DNA of 64,000 nucleotides from Acheta domesticus (lineage: Eukaryota; Arthropoda; Insecta; Orthoptera; Gryllidae), in contig JAHLJT010000631.1 of NCBI GenBank assembly GCA_031308135.1, positions 198,538,626 through 198,602,625 of the forward strand. Reading direction: 5' to 3'. The position numbers and the translations under genes were made by a program. Positions 1-11,479 of this stretch are shown piece after piece (position 1 is the first letter of the stretch; each line of letters opens with the position of its first letter). Under the pieces are notes generated by a model, which made no database searches, was not told where the DNA came from, and worked only from the letters and a program-made list of their open reading frames with translations.

Positions 1-244
1 CTGTTTTTGTATCATGATATTTAGTGAGTTCTCAGTTTGCCAGTTTAGTGAGTTTTATCCCTGTAGCAAGCTGTTGTTTTGTTTGGGGTGCCCAGGGACC
101 CCCACGTTACCTTCTAAGTTTGCAAAGGTGTCTTCAGTCTCGCACATTCTATTAGTTTGGAAACGTATTGCGTGCTGTGTTTTTACATTAGGATTCCCCT
201 GCAAAGTTAATACTGAAGTACTATGAACACTTTAGGTCACCTTA

Positions 245-690
245 TATGTTAAAAAAGAAGTGGAAGAATACGCCAACTTTTGCTGATAGCTGGAACAGAA
301 TATCATTACTCACCGACCTGGAAAAAGCAGTCTGCACGCAATTCCAAACGACTTGGATAAAGTTTTCTTTGTTCATTGATTTGGATATGATTAAGAGAAT
401 TACAGAATCCACCAAAATCAAAATTGAAATGGATTTAGAGAGGAATTAAAATGATCGCAGCATCTGTAAGACTGACGCAGGGGAAATGAAGGCAGTAATT
501 GGGCTACATATTTCGGCTGGGTCTGTGAAATCAGGGCATCAGAATCTTACTGAATTGTGGAATGTGGATATTATGGTATTGCAATTTTCCATTGTACTTT
601 GAATTTGAAAAGATTTCAATTTTTGCTACGAAACCTGGGCTTGGATGTGACAACACGCGCAGACCGGTAGAAAAATTAACTCCAAATATT
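245..690 (+). pseudogene. piggyBac-like transposase, N-terminal remnant
   Basis: Reading across three shifted frames recovers the N-terminal part of a piggyBac-type DDE transposase. The segment EMKAVIGLHI followed by an ELWN motif matches the family's conserved start. About 60 bases further on, in another frame, RFQFLLRNLGLD and TTRADR appear, then KLTPN after one more shift; this is the usual order in the family (RF.LLR.L.FD, TR.R, DKL.PI). Stops and frameshifts separate the pieces, and no DDE core follows, so it is a dead 5' scrap. A longer, equally dead piggyBac relative lies at 47150-48760; whether the two are the same subfamily cannot be decided because they cover different parts of the protein. 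Confidence 0.55.
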
Positions 691-970
691 ATATGCTTTC
701 CTTTTGAATTCTCAGACTTGTTTAGAAACTAAGTTCTTAAAAAATTTTTAATTATACGCAAAACATTTTTAATAATAGAAGAAGCTGACCTGGCAAACGT
801 TGTTTTGCCATATAAATTATTCCTAGGATTATTTTAGTAAAAAAAATGACTAATTGTCAGTGTTTGATGATGTGGTATATATGAGCTGAAGAGGCATGGA
901 GCGCTGTGAACGATGATAGAATATAAAAATAACACAATACCAAACATTTCTATTTTTAATTTATTGTAAT

Positions 971-1355
971 TTATTTTTTGAAATGATATACATTGCTAAT
1001 TATAATAATTTTACTAAAAAAACATATCAATCCCCCAACGCAATAGAGTGTACAATATTTTTTTTCCCCATCTTTTGCTAACACAAATAAACTGGATGGT
1101 TTGCCCACTCGAGAACATGCAACGTATAATTCCCCACGTGAAAGACATGGTGCGCTCAAAAATAAGCCACAAACAGACATCGTTTGGTCTTGAGACTTAT
1201 TGATAGTCATCGCAAGTGCCAATCTTAATGGAAATTGAAGACGTTTTAATTTAATTGGCACATCTATGGGTATAATAGGGATCCGTGGCAGTAATATATT
1301 ATCACCTCGAAATTTGCCATTTAAAATGATAGCTTCAACGTTTTTCATTACAGCC
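971..1355 (-). pseudogene. Helitron Pif1-like helicase, C-terminal exon
   Basis: The minus-strand reading contains LLPRIPIIPIDVPI, then LKRLQFPLRLALAMTINKSQ and GELYVACSRVG. These are the terminal motifs V and VI of the Pif1-family helicase domain of Rep-Hel proteins. A good splice acceptor (TTGCAG at 1361-1356) directly precedes the open stretch, so this looks like the last exon of an intron-containing Helitron gene. The replication-initiator and N-terminal helicase parts are missing. Compared with copy B, one key position reads SQDQ here instead of SQGQ, so this copy has lost a motif V residue. Confidence 0.75.
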
Positions 1356-2228
1356 CTGCAAATTAATCATGAATTATTTAAAAATTACACCGAAATAGAA
1401 AAATGATAATTGTAAAATTACGATTAACGCCCAAACAATAAAAATAATGGCCGAAAATTGTAGTGAGTGAGAAACGGCTAATTGTGTGAGAGATCTCATC
1501 CTTACTCCGTTCTGCTTATTGGGTCAGAAGCAATGTTCCCAGATGTGAAACTTCCGATTGCGAAGTTTTAAGTTCGAAAATGCAGATTTCTTCTAATGAA
1601 TGCAGATTTACTAATATAATTTAAAAATAGGGGAAACATCAATAATTCATATATCGATATTTGGCAACGTTGGTCCGAAGTGACGCCGGTAGACGCCTTG
1701 CGGGGATACTGGTCAAGTGATAATTACATCATTATATCATGTAAATCAATCAGGGTTTTCTTTACCTATTGTTGCACTAAATGACTGTAAAATCGAAAAT
1801 CTATATATTAAAAGATGGCGGGAGCAAATAATTAACGATAATAAATAAATCTTCTGTAAAGAACAATCATTTAAAAAAATTGTTATAAAATGCATGTACA
1901 CATTTTTAACTGTTCAACAATGAATCTGTTCCCCATTTTGTACATTCGAGAATTTAATATCAACTTCCGAAGGCTAACTAAACATTAATTAACTAAGGCT
2001 AATTAAACAATTTGCAGCAATAAATATCACAAATTATTAAAACAAAGTTCCTAGTCATATCTACCTATAGTCAAATAGTAATTGCTGTGCTTTTTTTCCC
2101 TGCTAATTATAGTGTTAATGATATATTAGTCTCTAATATGCTTAAGACTCCTCAAACCTAACGCAACAATGTATCGCGGAGACAAACATGTTTCTAGTTG
2201 AGTCTGGCAGACGTTCTGCCCCCTATAT

Positions 2229-2313
2229 CTCTCTTTCTCCTTCCCTCTCTCTCTTTCTCTGTCTCTCTCTCTCTCTCTTTCTCTTTCTCCGTCTCTCTCT
2301 CTCTCTTTCTCCG

Positions 2314-2344
<31 letters not shown>

Positions 2345-2385
2345 TTCTCCGTCTCTCTCTTTCACCGTCTCTCTTTGTGTTATTC
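2229..2385. repeat. CT-rich microsatellite inside Helitron A
   Basis: An imperfect run of CTCTCT, CTTTCT and CCGTCT units. The complementary GA-rich tract occurs at the equivalent place in Helitron B (51618-51705), so the tract is part of the element. Confidence 0.95.
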
Positions 2386-2839
2386 ACACTTAATAGAAGA
2401 TTCTGCACATCCCTGAGCAGGTGAGTAATATGGAGAAACACTGTGTAGCGGGTGAAATACCGCAGTGTGAAATAACTATCGTGTGTAGCGGGTTGCCTAA
2501 AACGTTTAGTGCGAAAAATAAAAAAAATTGGGGTGGACCACCCTTATCACTAAGGGTTATAAAAAATAGATAACAACCTATTCTCAGACCTACTGAATAT
2601 ACATATAAAATTTCATCGAAATCTGTCAAGCCGTTTCGGAGGAGTATGGTAACTAAAACTGTGACACGAGAATTTTATATATTTAATTTAGCATATATCA
2701 TGAAAAGTGTGTGGGGGTCGGGAGACACCCCACGTTACCACTTTTCTTTTAAAAAGTCTCGTTACCACTGCAGGATTAATGCACCAGTTAAGCAATTTTT
2801 CTAACTCGGCCTCTCGAGCGCCTATATCCACGATGGAAT

Positions 2840-2970
2840 ATCACACGGCATTTCGCGTTTTTCTTGGTCCTGCCGCTAGAAGTGGCATGATCTCAGGCAC
2901 TGCTTGATACAGTCGTGATCATGCAATACCTAGCGGCGCGACTGAGAAAGGCGCGAAATACCATTGTGAA
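2840..2970. repeat. Short fold-back (palindromic) repeat, copy 1
   Basis: The left arm (about 2845-2892) and right arm (about 2917-2965) are imperfect inverted repeats of roughly 48 bp. Both contain a CCGCTAG core followed by GCATGATC. The same arm sequence, diverged, forms the larger palindrome at 22415-22640, so this is a dispersed family. Confidence 0.6.
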
Positions 2971-3149
2971 GACGGGCCTTCAGAGGCAGAGTTAGAAATC
3001 GCAGTATAAGCGTGTGATACCTGTAATTCAACAACTCGTAAATCTGTCAATACGTTTATATCGAAACTTCAGTTTTGCATTCCATAAACAATTTTAATGA
3101 ACGAATAGTTAAGCTGCAAAACTCTATTCACATATGTCATGATATTAAG

Positions 3150-3500
3150 GAAAGAAATTGCAGGAACTGTCATTTATCGTATGTGGCTTTCTAAAGGACA
3201 TGCCATTAATTCAAAGTGAACGTAAGCAAAATATAATTCGAGCATTCCAGGAATTTTGTTAATTTCCGTAAGGCTTGGTTTATGTTTAACCCTGTGGGTT
3301 ACTTACATTTTATTAAAGTTTGCTAGTGCACGGCTTGCCTCATTGACAGATTCACCAAAAAAGGAGAGAATCAACTCTACGCCCAACCCCTCCCTTCGGA
3401 AAAACTGGATATGCCATTCTTTATGAATGACAAGAAAAAATCTGGGGTATTTTTTTCTTTTTGTAATCAGAGCTTCTGGACATTTTGAAGTATATGATTA
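3150..3500 (+). repeat. Old copy of the long terminal arm seen at 62557-63156
   Basis: Several blocks match the right arm of the 57.6-63.2 kb element in the same order and orientation: a CTGTCATTTA block, ATTCGAGCATTCCAGGAA, an AAAACTGGA..TGCCATTCTT block, a T-rich tract and GAGCTTCTGGACA. The intervening bases are diverged or deleted. It is a solitary arm with no partner nearby. Confidence 0.6.
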
Positions 3501-3641
3501 GGAAAAGTATTTTGTTCTTCTTTCTTTCCAGAATTGTTTTGTGTTAATAAAAATGCACATCATTTTTATCTATTTAGTGATGTGAGCATTTTATTTCGTA
3601 TTCTGAAATGTTTTGTTCTTTTTTCATTTTGCTTTTATTAG

Positions 3642-3913
3642 TGAGACCCCTGCATCGTGATGACTCAGCAGAATCAGCAAGAGCAGTTCTTCTGCGAGAT
3701 GTGGAACCAGTAGATTATTACGTTGGGACAGCTTCTACTACGACTGCATCTACTGATGGAAGCTATGCTGAGCCAGAATTGGGTCATAGCAGAGGCCATC
3801 GAAGCTCCAGCACAGCACTTCTATACCAGGGAGGACCAGATGGCTATGGCCCTCCTATTGCATCCCGTGGGCGAGTGGGTCCTCCACCACGTGGGCTTTT
3901 TGATGACGTGTGA
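3642..3913 (+). CDS. Terminal coding exon of an unidentified host gene
   Basis: A pyrimidine-rich tract and acceptor (TTTTATTAG ending at 3641) precede an open stretch of about 90 codons ending at TGA 3911-3913. The peptide is a hydrophilic tail rich in Ser, Thr, Gly and Pro, with no transmembrane segment and no domain I recognise; it ends GPPPRGLFDDV. The last residues fit a class III PDZ-ligand pattern (acidic at -2, Val at 0), as is common in cytoplasmic tails of membrane or adhesion proteins, but this is only suggestive. Codon use is balanced and GC is higher than in the flanks, which supports real coding. Upstream exons should lie left of this window or be spliced over the repeats at 0-3.5 kb. 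I do not know the product. Confidence 0.5.
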
Positions 3914-6900
3914 AAATGACAAATTGTACTAATATGAGAGAGTTGTATAATACCTTCCTTTGAATGGGAATAGGTCTAAATTAGCTTGTGTTGCATTGGA
4001 TTTGATACGCTTTACTTTTTAAATTTCTTTAGAGAGAAAGTTAATTTTGAAATATTTATCTAATTTATTGTTAAAAATGACATAATTTTTAATAATTTAT
4101 AGGTTTGTATGACCTGTTTTCTGATGGGATATTAAGGCCCAGGGAAGACTTGTTTTTCTTGTAAATGTGTATATGAATAGCACTGTATTCTCTGCTGGGC
4201 AGGGAATGTTTGTGTTTTTGTCTGAAAGGATTTTGTATGAAAAATTGGGGTTCATGTTTAAGTGACAATTTGATTCATTATCAATGAGCTACTGCTATGT
4301 ATTGTACAGAGTTAGTCCGTCCGATTGTCTTGCTGATTGTCTAATATTAATGACATGGAGCTAGTATATACCTATATATTTATCTACTGTACTTCAGATT
4401 ACGCAGGTGTGAGAAGCAGTGTGTTCATTTTGCTGTACTTCCAAAGTACAAACCAAGTGTATTTTATCAGTTGTTTCTTTTTCTCTTTTTCTCCATTGTT
4501 TAACTTAATGGTGTTACTAGTAGTAGTAGTGGTAGTAGTAGTAAAGATAGTACATGTTTTTATATATTTTGGAAATTTAATCCATTAACTATATAAGTTG
4601 TACATCTTAATTGATTTCCCTATAAAAAACTCTTTACTTCAGAAGGTAGTATTTGACTGGTAGTAATCAGAAATTTGCATGATAGTTAAAAAGTTTATTT
4701 TGTGCATGAGATGTGTTTAGATAGAATTGTTCAAAATTATGTGCATATAAATTGACAGATTCAAATTCAGAGATAATTTGAATAAATCTCCTTGGATATT
4801 TCCATATTATAATTATTTTAATTTTATATGGGAACAGTTTACTTAATCTTGATAACAGATGTATTTCAGTACTTTATTGACGTATTGGACAGAAGTCATG
4901 TAAGTATCAGGGTTTTCTAGCAAATAATAATGTATATGCTTTTGAAGTTCAAAATGACTTAGTGTGCTGAATATAAACTATTAATATTTGGGCATTATTG
5001 ACCATGATGGTTACATAGACCTGAATGGAAATTTTGGTGCATGGCTTAACACTTACATCTGTAAGTGTAAGTGCTCATATATGCTCTTTCTTCATGCCAT
5101 TCCTGAATAATTGTACATTTCTTTCGTATCATCTATTAACAATGACAACTACAAAGTATTCTAATGCTCACCTATAATATCACAAATCTCATCCTCTTCC
5201 ACTTCTTTTATTGGATAATAAGTATGTTTTCATTTATTAAGGAAACATGCTCATAATTTTCTTCAGAAAAGTATAATAAAATGACAACTCCTTGAAATAA
5301 TGTGTTTTAGTGCACACTTCTGTGCATATAGCTGGTAAAGCTCAGAATATTCGACTGATTCATTTCTTTATCTAATATTTGTGTTTTCACAGGCATAGCC
5401 CAGAATGGCATGGCTACTTGCATGCCTCTGCATGTTGTGAATTCAAGTCCACTTCCAATCAACATTGATTTTAACAATTAAATGCTGATGGGAAAATAAT
5501 TTAATGTTTCTTTTGAACATTTATTTGTTGAGTATTCATCTTTATCCACAAAGCTGTGCAGAAGTGAAAGAATTATTTTGTGAAAAATTTAGTTGATGTA
5601 GGAAAGAAAATATTTTTTTTACACTGCAGGTCTCCTTGACTTGCAGGACATCTGAGTCCTGTAATGAGATGTTGCAAAATTAGATGGAATAAACTATATG
5701 TTCAGACCTTCCTTTTCTATATAATATTATTTTAATGATATGGTCTGATTGTTTTGAGATGAAAACTTTAAATTACAGCTTTTTCTGAAATGTACGTACA
5801 AAAATGTCCATTTAATTTGTTCCATGATGTACTTGATTGCTACCTGTGTAAATTTGTTTAGTTTGTAAGTATTAATTTAAGAAATTTCAAGTGCAATATT
5901 TTAAATACAACCAAATAATTTATTGATCTGAATATGTTTTCTTAATTTTAAATTAATCATATTGTAATTGGAGGAAAATAGAATTTTCTTCTGTTGAACA
6001 TTCTGAATAATTTTTATTATCTGCTGCCTGTTGATTGTTTGTGAAGATGTTCTGAGAGATTTGCAGAGATTTCTAGCTCTTACAGCATTATGAATAAGAA
6101 CAGCAGATAGCCCAAAATTGTTCATGCCATGTGATGGAAGTTTAGAATTTCAAAACTAAAAATGAAAACTGAATTTTCGATGCATTACATTTCTTGATGT
6201 TAACATTTTTTAACATAAAAGATGTAAACTACAGTTGCTCTTGTTATATTTCTCATTATATGAAATTATAAAACTTCTCAAAAATGTTGAAACATTAGCA
6301 ATGAAATTAGCAATTTACTTATTGGCTTTCATTATTTTTTTAAAAAAGCTTCCTTTTTTTCACATTTAAGACAAATTTTAATTATGTATTTTATGTTCAA
6401 ATTTTTAACATATTTTGACGAAGTGTTACTGTAAAGTGTAGCTACAGTAGTTACATACAGTAATATATTCTTAGGCATCATGCTCATGACAGTTTGAATT
6501 CCCAATCGTGAATGATCCTGGAATCAAAAAGAATATTCTTTACTAGTTTTTGCATTTAGATGTACATTTAGTTGAGGTATACATTTTTTATTTGCCTAAT
6601 CAATTGCAAGAGGTTTGTTATATATCGAGACATAAGTACTGATTCACTGTAATTACATAATAATACTTTTGCTCATTATAGTATGCTTCATGTGTTCTCG
6701 TAAATCCTTGTTTCAGTAAAATAACAATGACTGTGGTTATAACGTTATTGAAATCTATTGTCGAATACTATAGTTGGTTAGTGAAATGATACCATAAACT
6801 TTCATTGTAGTATATTTGTAGATAGTGAGTTGAAGTGAATAGTATTAGAATTATTTTAAAATGCATTCCAAGTGATCATGATTTCCTTTTGTTATGATTA

Positions 6901-7030
6901 CTAAAATGTAGATTTCCTTTAACCGTGAAAATGCTGGTAATCTGTGTTGAATTTCATTTGTATCTGTAACCAAAATATAATAAAAAAAATTATTTATCAC
7001 TGAGGAATATACTTGAATTTTTCACTTTGG
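3914..7030 (+). other. AT-rich probable 3' UTR and downstream sequence
   Basis: About 3 kb without coding potential or recognisable transposon. Candidate AATAAA signals occur several times, for example near 4790, 5275, 5685 and 6978. This would be consistent with a long 3' UTR of the gene ending at 3913, but the true polyadenylation site cannot be chosen from sequence alone. Confidence 0.35.
4516..4543. repeat. (TAG)n microsatellite
   Basis: Short run of TAG/GTA trinucleotides with one interruption. Confidence 0.9.
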
Positions 7031-8384
7031 ATTAATGCCATAAAATATGTTTATAGATTTTCTAAACAATATTTCATGCACATATATGCTTGATCACATA
7101 TATAACACTAACTGAATCGATAGTTATTCGTAGTAATATCAAACCAAAATGAAGTTTTGGCCGCAACTTTTTGAGTGTTCATTTATTTTATTTCTTCCCA
7201 TAGGATCCCAATTGGATTCACTCTAAATATATAGTATCTGTCTTTCTTAACTGCTACCTTTCTTACATTTTCTTTAGTATATTATAATAGGTATATTTTT
7301 ATTATTAGTTGTTTCCAGTCTTCATAATCCCTACATTTCATTTTAAATAACAACTTATTTCTTACACTTTATTAAATATGTATTGTTTATGTTTGTTCTC
7401 TGTTGCTTATCTTAGCATTTCTAATAATGTTCCTTCCTTCTTACCTCCACACCTACCTTCTTACTCATTAAAATTACAGAATCATCAGTTATCAATGTCC
7501 CAAAAATGTATAACATTCTATGAACATTTTCCCATCGATTGGAAAACTTCATTCACATACTACATTTAACCCAATCTGTGCCTCTCACAATTTACACGTA
7601 ACTTCTCGTCTACATTTCGATTTCTAATCTGCCATATCCAATATATTATACATATAAAATGCATAATAATTTTCACTAATGTAATCCAATCTTCTAATTA
7701 CAACATTATCTTTTCACTAAAACGACAAAAATTCAAGTTAAGGATCCAAGTGTGTTTCGAGGAAGTGAAGTGGTCAGCGACTCTACCTAGTGGAAAGCAA
7801 AATAATGATTCTAAAAGGAAAATCTAAAGCAAGAACCAAAAACAAGATGACAAGTAAAAAGCAGATTAAAGTGCACCGTGCTAGATGAACAATATATTAA
7901 GGAATTGTACCTACAAAGAATAAAAAATAAAATAATGACAAAAACTAGGGAAGGAACGAGAACCACTAAAACAGATAATAAAAGAAACTGCTGAAGAGAT
8001 AATTGGATACAAAGAAAAGAAAACGAAATGGTTGAGGACCTGGAATGTAGAAATAGCAAAGCTGATAATGGAGAAAAAAGGTGTACAGAAGATAATTACA
8101 GACCAGAGTCATTGGAACACACACAGAATATAAAAAACTACGAGCTAAGATAAGCAGAATAAGAGTGGGCAGGGAGAAATTCGTGAAATCACTGGAGAGA
8201 AAACAAGTCCACAGAGAATGGGGTTCAAAATAATAATGAAGCTAAACATGAAAAAAAGAGACTATTTAAAAATCTTGTATAATACCAGAGGACAAATGGA
8301 TACATTATAAAAATCTGGGGAACAAACAAAAAGAGGAAGAATCTAATCTGGGAAAACCAAATACGACAAAAACGTAACAGAAAT
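7031..8384 (+). other. AT-rich interval with a possible LINE scrap
   Basis: Most of this interval shows nothing recognisable. Around 7975-8110 (+) a broken reading frame gives ETAEEIIGYKEKKTKWL and then EIAKLIMEKK. This resembles the linker between endonuclease and reverse transcriptase in RTE/Jockey-type LINEs, but it is too degraded to assign. Confidence 0.3.
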
Positions 8385-9560
8385 CACGCTGTTCAAAAAA
8401 TACGCGGACTGACGTCATAAAACAAAATGTACTTTATTTATAAGTTTGATGTCTGGGTCTCCTTCAAAGTACTCTCCTCCACAACGCACACACTTATCCC
8501 AATGGTGTTTCCCCTTGTTGAAACAGTCCTGGTACTCTTCTTTTGTAATGTCCTTCAGCTCCGTCGCATTTGCCATAATCTCAAGAATCGTCTCAAATCT
8601 TCCTTTCAAAGGTGTTTTTTGTTTGGGGAACAAGAAAAAGTCACAAGGAGCAAGGTTAGGTGAGTTGAGAGGGTGAGGAAGAACAATGATTAAGTGTTTG
8701 AACAAAAACTCAGGAGTTCTGAGAGCTGAATGGGCTGGAGCGTTGTCGTGATGAAAAAAAAGTCGCCACACCACATTTCTGGCCTTCTGCGACGGATGAC
8801 ATCCTTCAGACCTTTCAGAACTTAAGTACAGTAATTTTGGTTCACTGTGGAGCCTTCGGGAAGATATTCGTTGTGCACAATACCCTGAGCATAAAAAAAC
8901 CCTATTCATCACCTTGGCCTTGGACCGTACTTGGCGGATTTTGGGGTCTGGGGGACGTTTCACCCATCCACTGGAACGATTGAACCTTTGTTTCAATATC
9001 ATAAACATAAACCCATGATTCATCACCGGTTATGATCTTTGAAGTTTTTATCTTCTGAACGATGAAGCAGTTTCTGACAAAGCTGGACACGATGGGCTTT
9101 TTATTTCTCTGTCATCAGGTGTGGCACACATTTCGTAGCAACGCGGTGCATCTTCAATTTCTCAGTCAAAATCTCGAGACAAGATCAAATTGATATCCCA
9201 TAATCTTCAGTAAGCTCCCTGACAAGTCAGACGTAGATTTGTTCGCACCAGGGTATTGATTTTGTCAGTTTACGGAAGACCCTCAAAAACGTTCATCTTC
9301 AATGGACTGTCGACCATCTTTAAAACGTTCATGCGACAGAAAAAATGCCGTACATTTCATAGCAACATCATCGTAAGCCTTGTTAAGAACAGCGAAAGTT
9401 TCTGTCATATATTTAACATAAACGTTTACAGCGAGTCGTTGCTCTTTCAGGTCATTCATTTTGAAATCCGAGAAAAAAACACTAAAAACACACGTAGCTA
9501 ATAAACAAATGAAGATATCAACAATAGGGAAATTGCGTCATAATCAGCAGAGCTGTGCAA
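8385..9560 (-). mobile_element. mariner-family DNA transposon, degraded
   Basis: The interval is defined by a mariner transposase reading frame plus short non-coding ends. The outer ends resemble each other only loosely around GACGTCA-like cores, so the terminal inverted repeats and TA duplication are not firmly located. Confidence 0.7.
8415..9459 (-). pseudogene. mariner transposase, frameshifted
   Basis: The start is ATG at 9459, giving MNDLKEQRLAVNVYVKY and an N-terminal helix-turn-helix region (TETFAVLNKAY, ERFKDGRQSIEDE). After a frameshift the catalytic core follows: ITGDESWVY with the first Asp, HHDNAPAHSA with the second, and LAPCDFFLFP with the third, which is the DD34D layout of mariner. 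The end near YFEGD and the total of about 348 codons match the usual mariner size. At least three frameshifts and stops break the frame, so it makes no functional protein. The enzyme would cut and paste its own element at TA sites in the nucleus. Confidence 0.85.
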
Positions 9561-9763
9561 GGCTATATACTCTTTGGTGAATGTTACGTGATCTGAATTC
9601 ACAATCGGTTGCTGAACATTTTTCGTTTTCGAATATGCCCTTGTTAGCGAGCTTCAAATTCTAGCTAATTGGCCCTTGTAGGAAAAGTTTAAATGCCAAC
9701 GGATGTTTTAATAAATCAGTATTAAATGTGTGCACGGTTTCCTGCATAAAAAAGTCCGTCCAA

Positions 9764-10087
9764 GCGGATTCGATGGTGTAACGGTTAGCGTACCCAAGTT
9801 CGCGGGTTCAAACCCGATCGAAGCCGTGGATTTTTAAGGGCGAAAAAATCCTCCGTACGCCTTCCTTCGGATGGGAAGTAAAGCCGGCTGCCCCATATAA
9901 AAGACCCTCAAGCCTAAATGACGCCTCTGAGCTAAATTCAAATCGTCTGTTTCGTCGCCCGAGATAATACCTTCTTTCTCCGCTAGGTGAAAGGAGCGTA
10001 GTGAAATTTGCGTGGTCAGACGGAAGAGCGGGCCTGATGGCCCGAGTCTCGCCACGTAAAATAAGGCATTAACTAACTAACTAACTA
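9764..10087 (+). mobile_element. tRNA-derived SINE, family 1, copy 1
   Basis: The head starts GCGGATTCGATGGTG and carries a pol III box A (TGGTGTAACGGTTAGC) and box B (GGTTCAAACCC). The body continues to GCCACGTAAAATAAGG and ends in an (AACT)n tail. It is nearly identical to 51112-51460. It lacks 13 bases between box A and box B that the other copy has, which may weaken its promoter, and about 20 bases in the body. Confidence 0.85.
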
Positions 10088-10447
10088 TATCTTCAAGTAA
10101 GCAAGGTATGTCTACTTATCAATGGTGTGCATTCAACCCCAACACTGCTAGGGTAAGCAAGAATGAGAATTTAATGAATTTTGAGAATTAAAGTTACATT
10201 GAACTGTATGTTACATGATCACACACTTTGTACCCACTGTATATTCTACTGCGATCTTTGCGGCGGCCCACTCTGCCTGCATTGCTCTGACCCCAGCCCT
10301 GAAATCTTCGCTGGCGACGAGAGGTGCGCGCGCATCTAATTCAATGGGCCAGCGGCAGACGGGGTTCGGGAAGCAACCGCAGGCGATAATGACCAGAATT
10401 CAGCCAACTGGGGATGGATGATGTATCTCCCCCTCCCTCTGCTTCAA
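10088..10447. other. No recognisable feature
   Basis: Moderately GC-rich sequence between the SINE and the Mutator-like inverted repeat. It may include the outer end of that transposon. Confidence 0.4.
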
Positions 10448-10531
10448 GGCCAGGCCTCGCCACTTGTGTCTCGGGAGAGCAAAATGAGGAGCCACGAACG
10501 TACACGAAGACACCCGAGCGGAGTCGAGCGA
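10448..10531 (+). repeat. Left terminal inverted repeat of the Mutator-like element
   Basis: It matches the reverse complement of 13505-13588 with a few substitutions and one small indel. Confidence 0.75.
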
Positions 10532-10979
10532 GTCCATGCGCGAGCCGACGGACTTCCATGGCGCAAATCTTTAATTCGAAATCTGTCAGAAATGTAATGT
10601 TTCTAATGTTAAGTGGTCGTTAACGCCATTAACAAGATTTGTTGCGAACTTTCGTTTTAAACTATTATTAAGAATTCCAAACTATTATTCACATTAGTTT
10701 AATTAGTTAAATATTCTCAATTTATTTTCATTCGGCTAATTCAGGTTAGAATTATTTCGGTGCAGAAGAGTGCAGTGGTAATAAAAATGCAGCTTTTGTA
10801 AAGAAGAAACTGCAGGAGAGTGCAGTCACAAATGCCAGTGCTGAGGAAATAGAAACTTTTTTAGTATCAGATGTCAAGCATTGTTCATTTTCTGCCAAAA
10901 TCTCACCGGTCAAGCCATCATCAGAACATTCTTTCCAAGTTTCTTTCCAAGTTTCCATTCTTTCCAAGAACATTCTTTT

Positions 10980-11161
10980 CATGTGAAATTTGTTCCAACA
11001 AAACCAGTTTGACTGCTTCACAAGGGCTAGTCCAACCCCTGTGAAGTGTCCTAAACCCTACCTCTATCCTAATTCCTTCCCAATTCTGGCCGCCGGGTAG
11101 TGACGCAGGGGCGCGCAAGAGAGAGGCGCGTGCGCGGAGATTCTACCTGGCGGTCCTCTTG

Positions 11162-11192
<31 letters not shown>

Positions 11193-11364
11193 ACGACGTG
11201 ACGTGACATTCATGTAATGGAGGATTACTCCTGAAAAGCGCAGTGGGTTAATGGAGAATTACTCCAAAGCGCAGAGCGCTCAATGCCCCGAAGGGGGTTT
11301 AGAGACGCGTTGCGTCAAATTGTGTACGCAACAAATGTAATAAAAAAAAAAAAAAAAAAAAAAA
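10980..11364 (+). mobile_element. SINE family 2, copy 1, without its tRNA head
   Basis: The sequence from CATGTGAAATTTGTTCCAAC through GGCCGCCGGGTAGTGACGCA to a poly(A)-like end at 11364 is the reverse complement of 23990-24300. The tRNA-like head present in the other copy is replaced here by short CTTTCCAAG direct repeats (10930-10978), so this copy is 5'-truncated. An internal A30 run lies at 11161-11190. Confidence 0.75.
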
Positions 11365-11479
11365 GTTCACTGATGTTTTTCCTGCTGAACAGAAGAGAAT
11401 TGCACTTACATGTTACTTCACAAGTGTGTTTGGGAACATTTACTGAAAGGATACGTGTGAGTGCTGTCTGTTGATCCTC

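Larger units (their letters stand above)
781..2684 (-). mobile_element. Helitron copy A, internally deleted
   Basis: On the minus strand this element starts near 2684 with the AT-rich 5' terminus typical of insect Helitrons (ATATATAAAATTCTCGTG) and ends near 783. Its 3' end has the diagnostic hairpin TGGCAAA/TTTGCCA at 791-810, a few bases before the terminus, although the terminal CTRR is mutated to CTTC. Only the C-terminal helicase exon survives, so it is non-autonomous and much shorter than a full Helitron. A second copy in opposite orientation lies at 51040-54403 and aligns through the CT-rich tract, the helicase exon and the 3' hairpin. Confidence 0.8.

Noticed and set aside
2126..2441. 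Arg/Glu and Ser/Leu repeat ORFs on both strands
   Set aside because: They arise from the CT/GA microsatellite inside Helitron A.
9764..9830. tRNA gene
   Set aside because: Box A and box B are present, but the sequence continues as a SINE body, has a near-identical second copy and lacks 13 bp of the tRNA-like head.
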